64,000 nucleotides of DNA from positions 5,394,001 to 5,458,000 of the forward strand of contig CM038914.1 in the NCBI GenBank assembly GCA_021904315.1, in the 5' to 3' direction. Shown here one piece after another: positions 59,376-64,000 of this stretch; position 1 is the first letter of the stretch, and every line of letters begins with the position of its first letter. Below the pieces are notes generated by a model, which searched no databases, was not told the origin of the DNA, and worked only from the letters and a program-made list of their open reading frames with translations. Made by a program: the position numbers and the translations under genes. The stretch is from Sphagnum magellanicum. Its lineage: Eukaryota > Streptophyta > Sphagnopsida > Sphagnales > Sphagnaceae.

Positions 59376-60333
59376 TTAACTTCAAGTGACTTCTCCAGAG
59401 TCCAAACACTCCATTCTTTTGGGGTGGGTGTTCATTTGGCGTTTGCCTCCAGACATTTGTCCAACAAGTTGCTTGAATCCTGACTCTTGAGCATAAGATA
59501 AGGAAGTGCTGCTTGAGTGATGATGCCAGCAAACTTGATTATCTTTTTTTTTCAAGTTGTCAAACCCCCGTGTTGGGTAAGGTAGTGTTTCAGCTCCTTG
59601 ACCAAAAGATCTGTAGACAGGAGAATTAAGTCTAGGACCCACTGTGAGTCTTCCCCCTATTTCAGGGGCTTGATTCTAATCTTTTCATTCATTTGTTGGT
59701 TGACCTGCAAGAATATCACAACAGTTGTGTGACCTTTCTTTCGGAAAGAAAGATGCTAAATACCCCCTAACAAACACTGAACGGGGGTGTGGTTTCTTTT
59801 CATTTGTAACAATTTGTGTGATCCCACCTGATTCTTTTTATCTTTGTCTTTCTAGATATGCATAGGTAGAAGATGAAAATATAACTAGTAGTTGGATGTA
59901 CAACCTTCATGTGTTTGAACAAATAGATCGTCAGATCTGAAGTAACAAACCATACTATGTTTTTTTTGCCAAATTGTAAAGAATTTTTTGATATTTGAAA
60001 ATAATTATGTGAATTAAAGTTCTAAAAAATGCGTTTAAAGCCTGATATGTATTATATCGTTATAAAACTTTGGAAATTCACAATGCTTATTCTAATTCAG
60101 TATGTTAATGATGGAAGAAGTTACTTGTCATGTTTCCTTAAATTTCTTGTGATGTCTTATTTTCCAAGAATTGCCCTTCTTATTGCGCCTTTCTTACTGA
60201 CCCCAAACCTAAAGATGTTCAAAATATTTTTTTTGATAAGTGGACACCAAACCACCATTTGAATCAATAGGTTTCAATTTTTATCTGAATTGTGTAATGA
60301 AATAATTTAAGGATTGCCATGTGGGCAATTGGG
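59376..60333. other. No gene seen
   Basis: Mixed-composition sequence without a recognised domain. If 59136-59375 is a first exon, later exons might lie here, but none could be supported. Confidence 0.4.
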
Positions 60334-60525
60334 CACTACAATAAAACGTGGTTTTTCCTAGGCAATCACTCATGATATATATGTGAGAGGTAAACCTTGC
60401 GATTTCATCCATCATAATGTAAAATGTGTGGTGTTTATTGAAGCACATATTACACTAATATTGCAATTTGACATTTGCGTAATATGTGACACAACTCGAT
60501 GTGAAATTGCAATATTAGTGTAATA
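60334..60525. mobile_element. CACTA-like terminus with nearby inverted repeat
   Basis: CACTACAATAAAACG at 60334 looks like a CACTA-type end. About 115 bp further, a perfect 21-bp inverted repeat has arms at 60449-60469 (ATTACACTAATATTGCAATTT) reduced here to its start ATTACACTAATATTGCAATT, and 60504-60524, with a 34-bp loop. No matching right end was found. Confidence 0.4.
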
Positions 60526-61771
60526 ATCCACGAAAATTGGGGTCAGATAATGGAGGTTTCAAAAGGTTGGCAAACACAAAATGAATGCTTCTGGTTGGCC
60601 GGTGAGGGATCCCACATTGATTGCTATTGCTTGGCCAGCCACAACAATTAGCTTATGCACAGCATATAAATGCTCCCTTAGTGCATATGTCCAATATTTA
60701 CTGATTATGGGTGAGGGAGAGACAAACATTAACACAAATTTTGAGTGCATCATTGGATTTACTCTAAGCTTCTCAAGTTGCAATGTCATATTGGGTGTGG
60801 AGACTCCCATGGAGTTGTAGTTTTGTTAGAGTTAGGTTTGAGAGGTCAAAATATGTCCAAATTGGATCACTTTGGTATACCTATTGAAAAGATCTTAATG
60901 AAAGCTTGTAGATACTAGACTTGCATTGCGGAAACAAAGGTGTTTCTTATAATCATGGGGCATTTGATGGTTGAGACAAACAATGCCAAAGCAACTCATG
61001 GTTGGTCATAGTGCAATTTGGATGGCCAAATCATATTTGCTTACAAAACTTGACATGGTCTTGAAAATATCTCAAGAGGGGCTATAAGATAATGATGACA
61101 AATATTTGAATCAAATTTGTTTTACCATCATAATTACATGGTTGCTATCATAAAGCCAATCCTTCCATCCATTCCCTCACAAATACAAGGCTTGGTGCCT
61201 CCAAATTTCCTTAAGCTGTGGCTAACATTCATATTTGTGAGGTGTGTTCTCATTGTTGAATTTTTTTGAAAATGTTGTTGCAAATACCTCAACCCAACAA
61301 GTACCATGGAGCCTGAATTCAAATCCTCAACTGTTGTCCTTAACATAGCCCATCCAAGTAAAATTTTGTGAAACACCATTCTGCAACCTTTGACCCCCAC
61401 TTAAGGTGCCTTCACACTTAGAGTTGGCCATATCAATGACACTTTAGCAATGTCACCCCTGAACTCCAAACATTCATATGTATTCCAAAATCACTAAACA
61501 TGTGCACCTTCGTCATGAGATCTTGAAGCATATTTTGGAGTACTGCTAAATTTTTTTAAATCATATTAGGGAATTCTTCAAATTTCAACATATTATGGTA
61601 CATAGGCAACTTTGGCATAAATTAAATTTTTTTTATTTTTCAATTTTTGAAAAAAAAAAAATGTCAGCTCTTTGTTGCAATCAAAATCATTTAAAATAGC
61701 ATTTGAAAATAATCCGATTTGAAACCTTGGCAGATTCAGACCTTAGCCTAGTTCACTCAAACATACTACCG
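60526..61771. other. No gene seen
   Basis: Open frames on both strands at 60559-60820 overlap and lack motifs; the minus frame 61400-61134 likewise. Nothing is supported. Confidence 0.45.
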
Positions 61772-61773
61772 TA

Positions 61774-61967
61774 GTACCTTGGCCATTTCAACACATGTCT
61801 GTCAAATAATTAATTAATTTTTTAAAAATTCATTTCAACAAATGAAATACTCCTAAATATTCAGAATCATCCTTCACAATATTTATTTTCTGATTTGGAA
61901 GAAATAACTTTTGAGAATTTCATCAATTCTGAAAATAATATAATTAGTGTTGAATTGGCCAAGGTAG
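61774..61967. mobile_element. MITE copy 2 (TA-flanked, 194 bp)
   Basis: Same family as 50014-50209: GTACCTTGGCCATTTCAACA at the left, TGTTGAATTGGCCAAGGTAG at the right, TA on both sides (61772-61773 and 61968-61969), and the same AATTAATTAATT. Its termini pair better than those of copy 1. Confidence 0.75.
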
Positions 61968-61969
61968 TA

Positions 61970-63142
61970 TGGTAATTGTGAACCATCGAATGACAAGCAC
62001 AACATTGAAACTTAAGATGAGTATAATGCTTTTAGTAATCATATTCCTTACCTGTGAAAATTTCAAAAATTAAAAATTCACATGCCAAAAGTTAAAATAT
62101 ATTAAAAATATATGAATTATTTGGCACAAAAGTGCCAAAGCCATCCAACCACCCCATCACCTTGGTTGGGCCTACAAAGAGGTTCATCTGGTTGACTGCC
62201 CATGGCGGCTCACCTGTGTAAAATAGCCATTTGTTTCCAACATGCAAGGGGGAAATAGCCGGCTTCTTCCTCCTGGGCCTGGCCAGTTCTTCCTGTTTCC
62301 TTTCTGTAAAAACCCAACAAATCTTGAATCTGTGTTGATCAGTTTTGGGCCTATCAACAGTGGGGCCACCTTGAACCCGTAACTACACTCGGAGCTTCAC
62401 ATTTTTCATTTTCCGAGTGAGGCCTCTTATCAGCTATATTTAAAGTGATACATGTTAAATTTGGACCAAAAGCCCCGATTTATTTTTTTTTGGGTCTTAG
62501 GATGAGATCTTTATCATGTTTTATAAGCAATCCAAAAACATTTGGGGATTTTACCATGGTATCGGTGTAAGTGCTGGTTCATGCAAGGTAGGCTTGTGTG
62601 GCGGAGAGGCAGAAGAGCCCCCTCTGTATCTGAAATTTTTGAGTGGGGTTGACTTCAGATCAGGGTGGTTATCCTGCCAAAGAAATAGCCCTTACATCTA
62701 GCCTTGAGCTATATCACCCTTGGTCTGTCCAAAACAAGCAAAATCCTCAAATTCCATAATACATTTCCCTCTACACGATATTAAATGATCTCCAAAAGAC
62801 TTGCTCCAATTTTCTTAGTGTGATTGGAGGCCCCCTTACATAGTGTTATTTTCCTCCACTGGGAAGTTTCAAGAAATGGAATGCTTGCTTAGGTGAGCAT
62901 TTGGCTTTTTGAGATGCCATGCATTTTTCTCTTTTTCCTTTGGCCTTGAATTGGAAACCTGAAAACTAAACAACTCCCTTCCTATCTCTATGTGTATTTT
63001 GAGGTATTTCCCCCAGCAGAATTCTAGGGCGTTATGCTAGGGGAGCTCCCCCAATTTTATATGTTCCCATGTTCCCATGGAAATATTTCTTTTCTATGAA
63101 ATGGGAAAGAAGTGAGGAAATAAAAAGAGAGTTGTTTACATA
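61970..63142. other. No gene seen
   Basis: No recognisable coding domain. GGGGAGCTCCCC near 63043 is a perfect 12-bp palindrome. The rest holds short frames only. Confidence 0.45.
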
Positions 63143-63238
63143 AGGGGAGGTTCCCATACTTGTGAGTTCTCGCAAGGTTCAGGGACACCCTTGGGTGCCC
63201 CTCTGTGAGGAACGCACACTCGTATGGGAACCTCCCCT
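63143..63238. repeat. 96-bp foldback element
   Basis: Perfect 17-bp inverted ends: AGGGGAGGTTCCCATAC at 63143-63159 and its complement at 63222-63238. An inner GGGACACCCTTGGGTGCCCC can also fold. No clear target duplication. It may be a very small MITE or a hairpin-forming transcript. Confidence 0.75.
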
Positions 63239-63476
63239 ACAACAGACTTACTGAATAATATAGGGTTTGGGGACTCCCACCTTTTTGTGGACCCCCTCGT
63301 TTCACCTGTAGTCAACCGTGGAGTGAAGTCATTTTGAGGGACATTTGGGGCAACAGAAGAGGGACAAACAAACAACCCTAAAAGGGAGGAGGGAAGACCC
63401 AAGATCCATTCTTTTCGGTGTGAATAGTGATGAAGAGACAGCAGGGTGAAGAGTGCAGACTTCAGAGGGAGCATCA

Positions 63477-63499
63477 AATAATAATAATAATAATAATTT
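63477..63499. repeat. (AAT)n microsatellite
   Basis: About seven AAT/TAA trinucleotides in a row. Confidence 0.85.
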
Positions 63500-63552
63500 A
63501 TTGCTGAAATTAATTTTTAATTTTAGAAATTTTAACTTGTCTTGATTTAAAA

Positions 63553-63870
63553 TAAATAGTTTGAACCCCGTGCCTAATGCACAGGTGTGTGTGTATTTGA
63601 TGGTACATATTACAAAATTACAATTACAAACTACATTTTCAAAACCTCTTTATATACGACATTCCGCATGTATCCATTGGGACCCTGGCCGCTGAAAATC
63701 TTGATGTTTGCACTGCTTGTGACCCGTGAGATAGCAACATACAGCTGACCATTGGAATAGACCGTGAGATAGCAACCTAAGCTGACCATTGGAATAGACC
63801 GTGAGATAGCAACATACAGCTGACCATTGGAATAGACTGAAAACGGCAAATATAGCCCAACGTTGTTCAA
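63553..63870 (-). mobile_element. Helitron 3' end with helicase C-terminal fragment
   Basis: Minus-strand translation from 63870 reads VGLYLPFSVYSNGQLYVAIS, followed later by RVTSSANIKIF and NVVYKEVL, the usual C-terminus of the Pif1-like helicase of Helitron RepHel proteins. Downstream on the same strand, at 63585-63567, is a 7-bp hairpin (CCTGTGC/GCACGGG, loop ATTAG), as expected near a Helitron 3' end, followed by CTAT instead of the usual CTRR. Three 37/38-bp tandem copies at 63725-63837 duplicate the GQLYVAISR segment; two shifts total 75 bp, which keeps the frame open. Most of the helicase is missing or lies beyond the sequence to the right. Confidence 0.75.
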
Positions 63871-64000
63871 TTTGTGAGTAAGTAGTAAGTTACTTATTTA
63901 GTAAGTATCAATCTGTTGAAAATTATTTCTTTGTTTTTGTATGTTGATAAGTTCCAATATCCAGACCCCCTCCTTGTTCATAATGGTTAGGGTTTCTGGT
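63871..64000. other. Right edge of window
   Basis: 130 bp without a supported feature. It may continue the Helitron on the minus strand, but no helicase motif is recognised. Confidence 0.3.

Noticed and set aside
63136-63477. 113-codon minus-strand frame
   Set aside because: It runs through the foldback element and has no recognisable domain.

Overview
This is nuclear DNA of a land plant. The evidence is a spliced ABI3/VP1-type transcription factor gene with plant-style introns, plant-type CACTA and Ty3/gypsy elements, and fragments of typical plant genes (GRAS, UDP-rhamnose synthase, aspartyl protease, ribosomal protein L5). The species cannot be told from the window. The DNA is repeat-rich and mostly AT-rich, with one clearly intact host gene in 64 kb. 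No rRNA, tRNA or CRISPR array was recognised.

Layout. 1-3.3 kb: AT-rich DNA with a decayed minus-strand transposase-like ORF. 3.3-32.6 kb: a stack of nested transposons. The outer unit is a Ty3/gypsy element (5' LTR 3298-4272, primer-binding site, gag, protease, RT, RNase H; integrase missing). A 22.7 kb CACTA element (6762-29463, 3-bp target duplication AAG) sits inside its RT region. A solo LTR (29609-30422) sits between RT and RNase H. The 3' LTR is split by an inverted LTR (31629-32522, target duplication TCACA). Another solo LTR (32962-33783, target duplication ACTAA) lies just outside. 33.8-44.3 kb: AT-rich, gene-poor DNA with several tandem arrays, including a roughly 180-bp array. 44.3-49.3 kb: the ABI3-like gene with six predicted coding exons and an intact B3 domain. 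49.3-64 kb: AT-rich DNA with two copies of one MITE family, an 86-bp/171-bp two-level tandem array, a possible isolated first exon, a small foldback element and the 3' end of a Helitron.

The CACTA element is the most striking object. It carries a TNP2-type transposase on the plus strand and a Transposase_24 (TNPA-like) gene on the minus strand, both broken by stops or frameshifts. It also holds pieces of at least four unrelated host genes: aspartyl protease, RPL5, a LAS-like GRAS regulator and UDP-L-rhamnose synthase. Some keep introns, so they were captured as genomic DNA. The matching target duplications allow the insertions to be ordered in time.

Functionally, only the ABI3-like gene looks like a working host gene. 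ABI3/VP1 proteins direct seed or desiccation-tolerance programmes with ABA signalling. An RY motif and a G-box lie upstream of it and are candidate regulatory sites. All assignments come from reading translations by eye; no database search was possible.
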